Source: WFZT01 sp964571845 (GTDB lineage: Bacteria > Hydrothermota > Hydrothermia > B15-G9 > WFZT01). From it: a DNA stretch of 14,076 nt. The position numbers and the translations under genes are program-made. Below, one piece after another: positions 1 to 6,786 of this stretch; positions within the stretch are counted from its first letter, which is position 1; every line of letters starts with the position of its first letter. A model generated the notes under the pieces. It saw nothing but the letters and a program-made list of their open reading frames with translations, was not told where the DNA came from and made no database searches. The DNA is taken from assembly GCA_964571845.1 (NCBI GenBank), contig CAZNDM010000081.1, positions 1 through 14,076 of the forward strand. The letters run 5' to 3'.

Positions 1-36
1 GAAAAGCAGGTGGGGGTTTATTGCCCTCCCCTCAAT

Positions 37-300
37 CCCCTCCCACTTCGTGGGAGGGGCGATGGTAGGGATAATCCCCTCCCGCATGGCGGGAGGGGAG
101 TTGTGTGTGGACTCTCCCACTTCGTGGGAGGGAAGGTGATCAGTGAACTCCCGCGAGCTGGAGGGGATATTGTAGGTGACCCCTCCCACTTCGCGGGAGG
201 AGAGTTTGCATGCAACCCTTTCTACATTGTGGAAGTGTGTCGATAATCCCTCCAGCTTTGTGTGAGAGAAGATTTTCGATGTGAATCTCCGCAAAGTGGA
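37..300. repeat. Tandem hairpin repeat array, ~35 bp period
   Basis: Eight successive units each resemble a short palindrome with a 3-nt loop. Loop centres lie near 48, 87, 122, 156, 191, 227, 258 and 294. The first two are perfect 10-bp stems: CCCCTCCCAC (37-46) pairs with 50-59 around TTC, and CCCCTCCCGC (76-85) pairs with 89-98 around ATG. The A-T pair of the first is a G-C pair in the second. Unit 3 (112-132) pairs with one wobble. Units at 180-202, 219-235 and 288-300 still fold, with mismatches. Units near 156 and 258 are degenerate. Spacers of about 12-19 nt share a loose GGTGA/GAAC flavour. There is no credible gene. Spacers are too short and too similar for CRISPR. It is best described as a REP/BIME-like or MITE-like array. 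Confidence 0.8.
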
Positions 301-317
301 AAAGATCAGTACGACCC

Positions 318-346
318 CTGGTAAGGTAGAAGCTGACCTTTACCAG
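318..346. repeat. Isolated imperfect hairpin at the end of the left array
   Basis: CTGGTAA (318-324) pairs with TTACCAG (340-346). The stem continues with GGT (325-327) and ACC (336-338) after a single bulged T (339), leaving an 8-nt loop. Its centre (332) falls where the ninth unit of the ~35 bp array would be, but its arms are not the C/G-rich arms of the other units. It has no T-run after it on either strand, so it is not a typical intrinsic terminator. Confidence 0.55.
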
Positions 347-424
347 TTAGATAGACGACATAAATAAATCACTCCCCTACCACTATGCATTGCCCCCTGC
401 TTTGAGGGGAGGATTAAGGAGGGG

Positions 425-637
425 ATCGACGTGCAAAGACCGTGTGGCAAGAATCTTTTTGTTTTGTGAAATTTATCCGTCGGTGTTCATCACGTTAGAA
501 TTTGATTCAAAAATGTTCCTCGAGCTAAAAATCATGGGGAATATCAGCCCTTTTCTCCCACAGTGCGTAAATCCTTGAGAGAATCAAATCTTCATTTTCC
601 AGAAGCAATTTTCCCCGGACATTCCCAAGAGCTTTCC
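425..637. other. Intergenic stretch without recognisable gene
   Basis: Between the repeat element and the promoter of the M16 gene I see no convincing reading frame. The only open frames are short, lack ribosome binding sites and resemble nothing I know. I see no tRNA-like fold and no strong hairpin with a T-run. Confidence 0.5.
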
Positions 638-666
638 TTGACACTATTCCAGGAGCCGATTATCCT
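638..666 (+). promoter_or_regulatory. Sigma70-type promoter for the M16 pair
   Basis: A perfect TTGACA -35 box (638-643) is followed after exactly 17 nt by TATCCT (661-666) as -10. The first possible start codon of the downstream gene is only 11 nt beyond the -10 box, so the predicted transcript would have a leader of about 4-6 nt. No Shine-Dalgarno sequence lies between the box and the ATG. Confidence 0.65.
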
Positions 667-677
667 AAATCTCCGTT

Positions 678-1943
678 ATGAAGCCAGATACTGAACTTCT
701 TGAGACACTTAAAATCGAGTTTGAAAAAAGGACTTTGAAAAATGGCCTCGAAGTCATCGTAGTTGAGGACCATAGAGTTCCTGTGGTCTCCGTTTCGGTA
801 TGGTATAGGGTGGGATCAAGATACGAATATCCTGGAATTTCCGGCATTTCACACATTTTAGAGCACATGATGTTTAAGGGCACGGATAGGTATGGACCTG
901 AAGAGTTCTCAAAGATCATCCAGAGCCTTGGCGGTTACGACAATGCATCCACCTGGAAGGATGAGACTGCCTACTATTCGGAGGTCCCGTCTTCTAAGAT
1001 CGAAATTCCATTGGAGATGGAAGCAGACAGGATGAGAAATCTCGCTTTTTTTCAGTTCGAAGAGGAGCTTGAGGTCATCAAGGAGGAGCGCAAACTCCGG
1101 GTTGACAATAATCCTGAAGGTAAGCTGGTTGAAGAGATATTTTTAACTGCCTACAGTGCACATCCTTACAGGATCCCCGTGATCGGCTTTGAAAGCGATC
1201 TCGAAGAAATGACAGTTGATAAGGTTAAAAACTACTACCTAACCCATTACAGCCCCCGAAATGCGTTTCTTGTCATCGTAGGTGATGTTAAATCGAATCA
1301 GGCTTTCGAACTCGTAGAAAAATACTTTGGGGGTCTCCAGAACAGGGGTGAAATTGACCATACGATAACAAAAGAACCCCCACAGGAAGGCTTAAAAATA
1401 CGGGAGCTCCGGGATAAAAATGGTCTTTTAAAAATCTCGACATTTTCGTATCACATACCAGAATTTGCTCATGAGGACTATCCTGCAATATCCATTCTTT
1501 CGGATATCCTGGGTGGCGGAAAGTCGTCAAGACTGTACAAAAGACTCGTTTTCTCAGAGCAGGTGGCAGCCAACATCGATGTTTCCCCCCTGAGTCTCAA
1601 AGATCCGGGTCTTTTAATTATATTCGGTTACTGGAATCAGGACGCATCTCTTGATAAGGGTGAGCAGTTGCTCAGAGAAGAGATTGAGAAGATAGCATTA
1701 GATGGGGTTTCTGACGAAGAGGTAGAGAAATCGAGGAAAAAAGTTATAGCCAACTTCGTTTATAAACAGGAGTCCATACTTGGGATGGGGCTACTCCTCG
1801 GTGAGTACACGATACTGATGGGACCGGAAGGGATTAATCAGTATCCCAAAAAACTGCTCGAGGTCACACCTGAAGATGTCAAAAAAGTTGCGCAAAAGTA
1901 TCTGAAAGATGACAATCTCACCATTGTGAGGATGATGCCATGA
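678..1943 (+). CDS. M16 family zinc metallopeptidase, catalytic subunit
   Basis: This 421-residue protein has the inverted zinc-binding motif HxxEH of the M16 (pitrilysin/insulinase/processing peptidase) family at H59-I-L-E62-H63. It sits in the expected GISHILEHMMFKGT context, and a further acidic ligand is probably at E136/E137 in the KEERKLRVDNNP stretch. The C-terminal half carries the usual second M16 domain (GGGKSSRLYKRL near residue 280). A single-domain-pair protein of this size normally works with a partner, and the next gene overlaps it by 4 nt and encodes a non-catalytic homologue. No signal peptide is visible, so it probably acts in the cytoplasm on peptides or small proteins. An in-frame TAA lies three codons upstream, so ATG 678 is the first possible start. 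It has no Shine-Dalgarno site and is probably translated from a leaderless mRNA. The substrate is unknown. Confidence 0.93.
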   Translation: MKPDTELLETLKIEFEKRTLKNGLEVIVVEDHRVPVVSVSVWYRVGSRYEYPGISGISHILEHMMFKGTDRYGPEEFSKIIQSLGGYDNASTWKDETAYYSEVPSSKIEIPLEMEADRMRNLAFFQFEEELEVIKEERKLRVDNNPEGKLVEEIFLTAYSAHPYRIPVIGFESDLEEMTVDKVKNYYLTHYSPRNAFLVIVGDVKSNQAFELVEKYFGGLQNRGEIDHTITKEPPQEGLKIRELRDKNGLLKISTFSYHIPEFAHEDYPAISILSDILGGGKSSRLYKRLVFSEQVAANIDVSPLSLKDPGLLIIFGYWNQDASLDKGEQLLREEIEKIALDGVSDEEVEKSRKKVIANFVYKQESILGMGLLLGEYTILMGPEGINQYPKKLLEVTPEDVKKVAQKYLKDDNLTIVRMMP

Positions 1944-3268
1944 AACTTGAGACGAGAGAACTTGAGCTGAAAAATGGTATCAGGGTTTACCATGTTCTTA
2001 AGAAAGACCTGCCTGTTTTTCAGATGAATTTTGTCATTCGGTGCGGTGCCGCATACGACCCTGAAGATCTTTACGGTCTTGCATCCATTACCATGGACCT
2101 ACTTGAAAGTGGACCTGAGGGTCTGGATGAAATAGAAGTTTCAAAAATTTTTGAAAATGAAGGGGCAATTTTTTCAACGAATACCCTTTACTCTTATTCG
2201 AGCCTGACACTTAAGGCACTATCAACAGATCTCGATAGGGTTCTCAGTCTGTTTTCCGATATCCTTAAATCGCCAGCAATGAGAGAAAATGACCTCAACA
2301 GGGAAAGGGAACTCACGATCAATGGCTTCTTAATGGATTTCAGTGAACCTGCCAAAGTGGCGGAATATGTGTTTCAGGAAAAACTCTATGAAAGACATCC
2401 CATATCCCACGATGTTGACGGAACCATCGGATCTCTCAAAAAAATCACAATTGAAGATGTGAAAAATTTTTACTCCAGGTGTTTTGCTCCTGAAAACAGT
2501 TTTATCATCACTGTCTCTGACCTTGAGGATGTCTCCTTCCTCGACAGATATTTTGGAGATTGGGAGAAGAAGAATTTTGACAAAGGTGACATTCCACCAT
2601 TTTCGCATGACGATCGAACAAAGGTCGTTCTCGTTAATATGCCCGTTACCCAGAGTGTTATAAGAATGGGCTATGTTGGTGTGAGAAGGACATCTCCAGA
2701 TTTCAATGCCCTAAGAGTCGCCAACTACGTGCTCGGCGGATCCGGCTTCTCATCCAGACTTGTTGAAGAGGTGAGGACAAAGAGAGGATTCTCATACAGT
2801 GTTCACTCTCTGATCGATCCGGGCTATCCTTTCGAAAATGTGATTATTCCCGGCAGATTTTCCATCAGCCTTGAAACAGGTGTGGAGAGGACCAACGATG
2901 CCATTGATACCGTTTTTCAGGTTCTTGAGAAGTTCATAGAAGGCGGTATTACGGAAAAAGAGCTTCAGGACGCACAGCAATATCATGTGGGAAGCCTTCC
3001 GAGAAAACTTGAGACATACTCGAGTGTCGCCGCAACAAGGCTTTATAGTGTGCTTTTTGGCCTGGAAGCAAATTATTTTTTGCACGACATAGAAGAGATC
3101 AAATCAATACCACTCACAAAAGTTAACGAGGTTATAAAAAAATTCTTTAAACTCAAGGGCTTTACCGTGGTCATCGTTACAGATCTTTCCAGATTCCAGC
3201 TGAAAACCCGCTATCTTGCCGACGCAGAGGTTGAAGTCTATCCGTATGAAAAGCTGATTGAACAATAA
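1940..3268 (+). CDS. M16 family peptidase-like protein, non-catalytic partner subunit
   Basis: This 442-residue M16 homologue has lost the zinc site: the position of HxxEH reads S49-I-T-M52-D53 in YGLASITMDLLESG. It keeps the C-terminal substrate-binding element, GGSGFSSRLVEEVRTKRGFSYSV, including R282 and Y286, the residues that complement the active site of a partner in two-subunit M16 enzymes. This matches the alpha/beta division seen in mitochondrial processing peptidase and bacterial two-gene M16 peptidases. Its ATG overlaps the stop of the catalytic subunit gene (ATGA, 1940-1943), which suggests translational coupling and equal production. GAGG lies shortly upstream. There is no signal peptide. 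The stop codon (3266-3268) directly abuts the stop of the convergent MATE gene. Confidence 0.9.
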   Translation: MKLETRELELKNGIRVYHVLKKDLPVFQMNFVIRCGAAYDPEDLYGLASITMDLLESGPEGLDEIEVSKIFENEGAIFSTNTLYSYSSLTLKALSTDLDRVLSLFSDILKSPAMRENDLNRERELTINGFLMDFSEPAKVAEYVFQEKLYERHPISHDVDGTIGSLKKITIEDVKNFYSRCFAPENSFIITVSDLEDVSFLDRYFGDWEKKNFDKGDIPPFSHDDRTKVVLVNMPVTQSVIRMGYVGVRRTSPDFNALRVANYVLGGSGFSSRLVEEVRTKRGFSYSVHSLIDPGYPFENVIIPGRFSISLETGVERTNDAIDTVFQVLEKFIEGGITEKELQDAQQYHVGSLPRKLETYSSVAATRLYSVLFGLEANYFLHDIEEIKSIPLTKVNEVIKKFFKLKGFTVVIVTDLSRFQLKTRYLADAEVEVYPYEKLIEQ

Positions 3269-4594
3269 TCACTGATTTTTTATAAATCGGACCCACCACA
3301 CATAGAGCAGAACAGTGGATATGCTTTGTGTGATAAACATTGAAGCCCAAACCCCATTAACACCGAGCGGTGTTTGAAATGCGAGATACAGGGACAGAGG
3401 AATCCTCAAAAGCCAGAAAGGTATGGGGATAAAGAAATTCGGAAGCGTGTAACCGGTTCCCACAAAAGCTCCTTCAAGAACAACATGATAGATCATGGGT
3501 AACTGGCTGAAGGCATTTATTCTCAGATAGTTTCTGAGGATCTCAAGGGACAGTTCTTCATTTAAAAACGGTCTGCCAAACAGGTCAGGTGTGAAAAAGA
3601 ACAAAGTTCCCATGAGGACCGCGAAAACTCCGGTGTGAAGGAAGGCTCTTTTTACCGCCTGTTTCGCCCTTTCAGTCTTGCCTGCCCCCATGCTCTGTCC
3701 CACAACAGTTGCTACTGCCGTGTAGTAGCCAACTCCAAAAAGGTATGTAATTCCCTCTATTCTGTTCCCAACAGCCATGGCTGCCACTGCATTGGTCCCG
3801 AATTCTGCAACAATCTTGAGTATATAAAAGTAGATCAAACTGAAGCTTATACCACCCAGACTCACAGGAAAACCAATATTGAGCGCCTTAACGCCAAGTT
3901 TTAGATCAACTTTTCTCCATTCCCTCCTCAGGATTCCGATTTCAAATCCCGATGTTCTTTTGAATCTCCGCCACACATAAACTGTCCCGAGAATCCGTGA
4001 TAATCCCGATGCAAGGGCGAGACCAGCGAGATCAAGTTTCAGAACGAGTATGAAAATCGGGTCAATTGCAAGGTTGAGTAAGACAGTAAGTATCGTAGCC
4101 TCCATGGGAGACCGGGTGTCACCATAAGCCTGTGTGGCAGCAGATATGGCATAAAAAATGAGCATGGAAGGCAGAAAGACTAAAGTTATTGAAACATACA
4201 AAAACGCTTTTTCAAAAACGACCTCCTCAACACCGGTCATCAATAGCCCTGCCCTGGACAGAAAGATCCCCGGAATTACCATCAGTGAAAAAAGTAGCAG
4301 GAAAAATACCGAAAGCCTTGCAAAAATCGTGTTTGCCTCTTCCCTCCTCCCGGATCCTATTTTCTGGGAAATAATTGAAATTATGGAGCTTTCAGCAATG
4401 TCGATGAGAGAAAATATAATCCAGATGATGTAGCTTCCCGCACCAAGGGCGGCCACTGAACGGTCCCCGAGAAAACTCACCCAGAAGGTGTCTCCGAGAT
4501 TTAACAGAAGCTCAGAAAGACTTGCAACAACCGCAGGTATGGCAAGTCGGAACAGGACCCGGTCTATCCTCTCGTTCAAAATCCAGTCTTTCAT
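3269..4594 (-). CDS. MATE family multidrug/cation antiporter
   Basis: This 441-residue, very hydrophobic protein has about twelve predicted membrane segments in two homologous halves. It starts with the typical MATE opening (RLAIPAVVASLSELLLNLGDTFWVSFLG) and has the mid-protein signature GDTRSP (158-163) followed by LNLAIDPI (173-180). The second half repeats the pattern (GKTERAKQAVKRA, FVGTGYTLP). MATE proteins expel drugs or metabolites across the inner membrane using proton or sodium gradients; the substrate cannot be read from sequence. An in-frame TAA three codons upstream supports ATG 4594. The nearest purine-rich run (AGGAG) ends 16 nt before the ATG, too far for normal ribosome binding. 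A palindrome covers the start region. It lies 74 bp after mobA and could be co-transcribed with it or have its own promoter. Confidence 0.93.
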   Translation of the reverse strand: MKDWILNERIDRVLFRLAIPAVVASLSELLLNLGDTFWVSFLGDRSVAALGAGSYIIWIIFSLIDIAESSIISIISQKIGSGRREEANTIFARLSVFFLLLFSLMVIPGIFLSRAGLLMTGVEEVVFEKAFLYVSITLVFLPSMLIFYAISAATQAYGDTRSPMEATILTVLLNLAIDPIFILVLKLDLAGLALASGLSRILGTVYVWRRFKRTSGFEIGILRREWRKVDLKLGVKALNIGFPVSLGGISFSLIYFYILKIVAEFGTNAVAAMAVGNRIEGITYLFGVGYYTAVATVVGQSMGAGKTERAKQAVKRAFLHTGVFAVLMGTLFFFTPDLFGRPFLNEELSLEILRNYLRINAFSQLPMIYHVVLEGAFVGTGYTLPNFFIPIPFWLLRIPLSLYLAFQTPLGVNGVWASMFITQSISTVLLYVWWVRFIKNQ

Positions 4595-4613
4595 GAGATA
4601 TTATGATAATCTC
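4595..4613 (-). promoter_or_regulatory. Palindromic start-proximal site upstream of the MATE gene
   Basis: Directly before the MATE ATG, the + strand carries ATTAT-G-ATAAT (4600-4610), a perfect 11-nt dyad. Flanking GAG (4595-4597) and CTC (4611-4613) extend the symmetry with a 2-nt offset. On the coding strand it contains -10-like sequences (TATCAT, CATAAT), but no good -35 box stands 17 nt upstream. It may be an operator overlapping a weak promoter. This is speculative. Confidence 0.3.
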
Positions 4614-4668
4614 CTGCACCCGCATTATCAGGGAATAAGCTGAATGCAGAAGCGATGAGGGTGTGAAC

Positions 4669-5232
4669 CTAATTCTTCAGTTTCTGGAAATCCTCAGGGT
4701 AATTTACATTTATAAAAAATTCTTCAGGGTCTCCGTACTTTCTGAGCTCAACCTCTGTTATAAACTTAATTCTCACATCAAGTGAGAGGAGTCTCTTCAT
4801 GGAAAGTACACCACTTGCAACGAGTTTTTCCACCTCTGAACAGATCTCTCTGCTGTAATAAGCCACAAGTGGTTCGTAATAGTTTCCATGTTTTGGGACA
4901 ACTATATCGTATTCCTTTGAAAACATGGCGATATTTTTTAAGAGATCAACGGGTACGAGTGGCATATCACACGGGAGAACGATCACTCCGTTGTGTTCAT
5001 CAAGATTTTTTAAAAGACCGAGTAAAGCATAAAGGGGTCCCATGTGGGGTTTTAAATCCGGTAAAAACTTCCCGATACCATAGTCCTTACCGACAATGAA
5101 GACATCGCTAACGACTTCTTTTAACTTCAGGTAAGCTATTTGAACGAGCCTCTGACCGTTGAATACCTCAAGGCATTTGTCTCTTCCGTATCTGCTCGAC
5201 CTACCTCCAGTGAAAACAGCCCCTGCAATCAT
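4669..5232 (-). CDS. mobA: Molybdenum cofactor guanylyltransferase (MobA-like)
   Basis: The 187-residue protein has the nucleotidyltransferase opening of the MobA family, TGGRSSRYGRDK (8-19), where most members read LAGGxSxRMGxDK. It continues with GPL (65-67), LPCDMPLVP (86-94; D89 is the expected metal/GTP ligand), EPLVAYY (120-126) and the C-terminal NVNYPED (175-181), all typical landmarks. MobA couples GTP to molybdopterin to give the guanine dinucleotide form used by DMSO-reductase-family enzymes. No molybdoenzyme or other cofactor gene lies in this window. The start overlaps the stop of the upstream gene (ATGA, 5229-5232) and has no clear Shine-Dalgarno of its own, so it is probably translationally coupled. 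A broader nucleotidyltransferase role remains possible. Confidence 0.87.
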   Translation of the reverse strand: MIAGAVFTGGRSSRYGRDKCLEVFNGQRLVQIAYLKLKEVVSDVFIVGKDYGIGKFLPDLKPHMGPLYALLGLLKNLDEHNGVIVLPCDMPLVPVDLLKNIAMFSKEYDIVVPKHGNYYEPLVAYYSREICSEVEKLVASGVLSMKRLLSLDVRIKFITEVELRKYGDPEEFFINVNYPEDFQKLKN

Positions 5233-6170
5233 TTGAAAGCGTCGATGTAGGTTTTCCAGACGAGTTCAGGATTATCACTTCTTATCCTCGACATGTTGGG
5301 TGTCCCTTTAAAGCTCCAGCTCGCAAAATTTCTCACACCCATGCTTATGCCCTCTTTTACAGCGTACCTTATCCGCCATTCCTCCCCACTTTTTACTGCA
5401 AACGCCTGTATCCATATCTGGGGTTCCTTACCGTACTCGTTCCCGAGTTTTACAACCCTATGGGTGAAGTCACGGAAGAACTTTTTGAATTCTTCATCAC
5501 TCAGACCGCGCCAGTAAGGGTCTGTGCCTATAATATCAAGTTCCTTGATTTCGTAAAATTTTCTCCAGTAGGATTCACTTCCACGGGGTAACAGGCAAAG
5601 GGCATTTTTCAGTCCTCTGGAGTGAGCTTTTTTGACGACCTTTTCAATCAATTCAACGAGGCTATTTTCAAAAAATTCTCTTCTCACCTCTTCTTTTGCT
5701 TCAAAAATACTGCCACCCACTGTGTCATCAAATTTAATTATGCAGTAATCGCAGTAGCACCCGTCTTTGTGAAAATGAGGTTCGTCCCAGAAAATATAAT
5801 CGGCACCGGTTTCGGCTGCCATATCTATCCACCTGTCCATGTAGTCCATGAATTCAGGTGAATTCGGGCACATCGCAGGAAGCAACTTTTCATCGGTGGT
5901 CATCTGCCGTCCCATTACATGGGTCATGACGAGCTTGGAATAGGGTTCACCTCCAAAGACTTTTCCGACTCCCCAGGGATCGAGATACACTTTAAGACCG
6001 AGATCATGGGTCATCTGGACAATCTTTTTGATAGTGTCAAAGTAAAACTCGGCATCGTGCTCCGAAAAGGTGTGAACCACAAATGTTAACCCTTCAGCTT
6101 TCATCCTTTCGAGATCCCTTAAAACATGTTCGGGATCCCTTGAATCGAAATAAGATGTTCCTATCTCCAT
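5229..6170 (-). CDS. Uncharacterised TIM-barrel, glycoside-hydrolase-like protein with CxCxxC motif
   Basis: I do not recognise a named family for this 313-residue protein. Its strand/helix alternation resembles a (beta/alpha)8 barrel of the glycoside hydrolase type: GLTFVVHTF (27-35), LKVYLDPWG (59-67), ADYIFWDEPHFH (123-134), KNALCLLP (188-195), LDIIGTDPYW (211-220), QIWIQAFAV (251-259) and VRNFASWSFKG (279-289). D129-E130 at the end of a predicted strand are good catalytic candidates. The adjacent C138, C140 and C143 (CYCDYC) look like metal ligands or a disulfide cluster. There is no signal peptide, so it is probably cytoplasmic. It sits between pdxT (51 bp upstream) and mobA (4-nt overlap) but has no evident link to either. 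The start is set by an unusually complete Shine-Dalgarno site. Confidence 0.7.
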   Translation of the reverse strand: MEIGTSYFDSRDPEHVLRDLERMKAEGLTFVVHTFSEHDAEFYFDTIKKIVQMTHDLGLKVYLDPWGVGKVFGGEPYSKLVMTHVMGRQMTTDEKLLPAMCPNSPEFMDYMDRWIDMAAETGADYIFWDEPHFHKDGCYCDYCIIKFDDTVGGSIFEAKEEVRREFFENSLVELIEKVVKKAHSRGLKNALCLLPRGSESYWRKFYEIKELDIIGTDPYWRGLSDEEFKKFFRDFTHRVVKLGNEYGKEPQIWIQAFAVKSGEEWRIRYAVKEGISMGVRNFASWSFKGTPNMSRIRSDNPELVWKTYIDAFK

Positions 6171-6182
6171 GGATCACCTCCT
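6171..6182 (-). promoter_or_regulatory. Full-length Shine-Dalgarno site before the TIM-barrel-like gene
   Basis: The coding strand reads AGGAGGTGATCC immediately before ATG 6170. All 12 nt are complementary to the universal 3' end of bacterial 16S rRNA (GGATCACCTCCT). AGGAGG is 6 nt from the ATG. It fixes the start codon and suggests strong initiation or a ribosome-holding effect. Confidence 0.85.
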
Positions 6183-6221
6183 CACTGGATTTAGACGCCT
6201 CAGGAAGTTAAAAGTTCCCGG

Positions 6222-6785
6222 CTATTTTATCAGATTCAAGAAATATTCATAGATAAAAAGTGCATCTGGAGCCAATTCGGGATGGAAAGTGAGGGCAAGT
6301 CTATTGTTTTCCTGAACCATGACTGGAGAGTTCTGGTATTTCACAAGGACTTTCACATCTTTTCCGAGTTCAATAATCTTGGGAGCCCGGATGAAGACAC
6401 CGGTAAATCCCTTTCCCTGGAATTCCAGTTTTGTCTCAAAACTCTCGATCTGGCGGCCAAATGCGTTTCGCTTTACCGTTATGTCCATCAGCTCGAAAGG
6501 TGTGTCTTCAACCTTATCGAATTCGTTCAATACCTTTTTTGCCATGAGAATAGCGCCAGCACATGTGCCCATGATAGGTTTCTCAAATTTCTGGATACTA
6601 TCGAGTAAGCCCCACTTTTTCACAAGTCGCGAAATGGTTGTGCTCTCACCTCCTGGAAGGATTAGCGCATCGATGTTTGCAAGATCCTCAGGGTATTTGA
6701 CAAAGATACTATCAACTCCAAGCTGATCCAGTACTTTTTTGTGCTCTGCAAAGTCGCCCTGTATGGATAGAATCCCGATTACCAT
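6222..6785 (-). CDS. pdxT: Pyridoxal 5'-phosphate synthase glutaminase subunit PdxT
   Basis: PdxT is the class I glutamine amidotransferase that releases ammonia from glutamine and channels it to PdxS. The 187-residue product starts MVIGILSIQGDF and shows GGEST (45-49), the nucleophile C75 in GTCAGA, the family signature RNAFGRQ (106-112), and the triad partners H168 and E170 in FHPE. The longer open frame reaching 6839 would add 18 residues overlapping pdxS. I reject it because conserved PdxT sequences begin at MVIGILSIQG and because GAGGATGGTGAA, with the pdxS stop inside it, precedes ATG 6785. One base separates the pdxS stop from this ATG, which indicates tight coupling for a complex that needs both subunits. 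Confidence 0.95.
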   Translation of the reverse strand: MVIGILSIQGDFAEHKKVLDQLGVDSIFVKYPEDLANIDALILPGGESTTISRLVKKWGLLDSIQKFEKPIMGTCAGAILMAKKVLNEFDKVEDTPFELMDITVKRNAFGRQIESFETKLEFQGKGFTGVFIRAPKIIELGKDVKVLVKYQNSPVMVQENNRLALTFHPELAPDALFIYEYFLNLIK

Positions 6786-6786
6786 T

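Larger units (their letters stand above)
23..424. mobile_element. Possible non-autonomous (MITE/BIME-like) element containing the hairpin array
   Basis: The array is bracketed by related motifs in opposite orientation. On the left, CCCTCCCCTCAATCCCCTCC (23-42) leads into the first hairpin. On the right, the reverse complement of 405-424 reads CCCCTCCTTAATCCTCCCCT and also leads into a small hairpin (CCCCT 394-398 with AGGGG 405-409). Both ends therefore have the form CCTCC-x-AATCC plus hairpin, pointing inward. No transposase and no clear target-site duplication are visible. Its status as a mobile element is inference. Confidence 0.35.

Noticed and set aside
10..246. 78-residue open frame in the left array
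   Set aside because: Its glycine/proline-rich translation is just the hairpin repeats read in frame.
37..300. CRISPR array
   Set aside because: Repeats are palindromic and variable between units, and the intervening stretches are only about 12-19 nt and resemble each other. Real CRISPR spacers are longer, unique and uniform. No cas genes are present.
318..346. Intrinsic terminator
   Set aside because: The hairpin is reasonable but neither strand has a T-run after it, and no upstream gene in this window needs it.
4620..4660. Terminator between mobA and the MATE gene
   Set aside because: A CTGCATT/AATGCGG pairing with a 16-nt loop can be drawn on the coding strand, but it has a wobble and no T-run follows.
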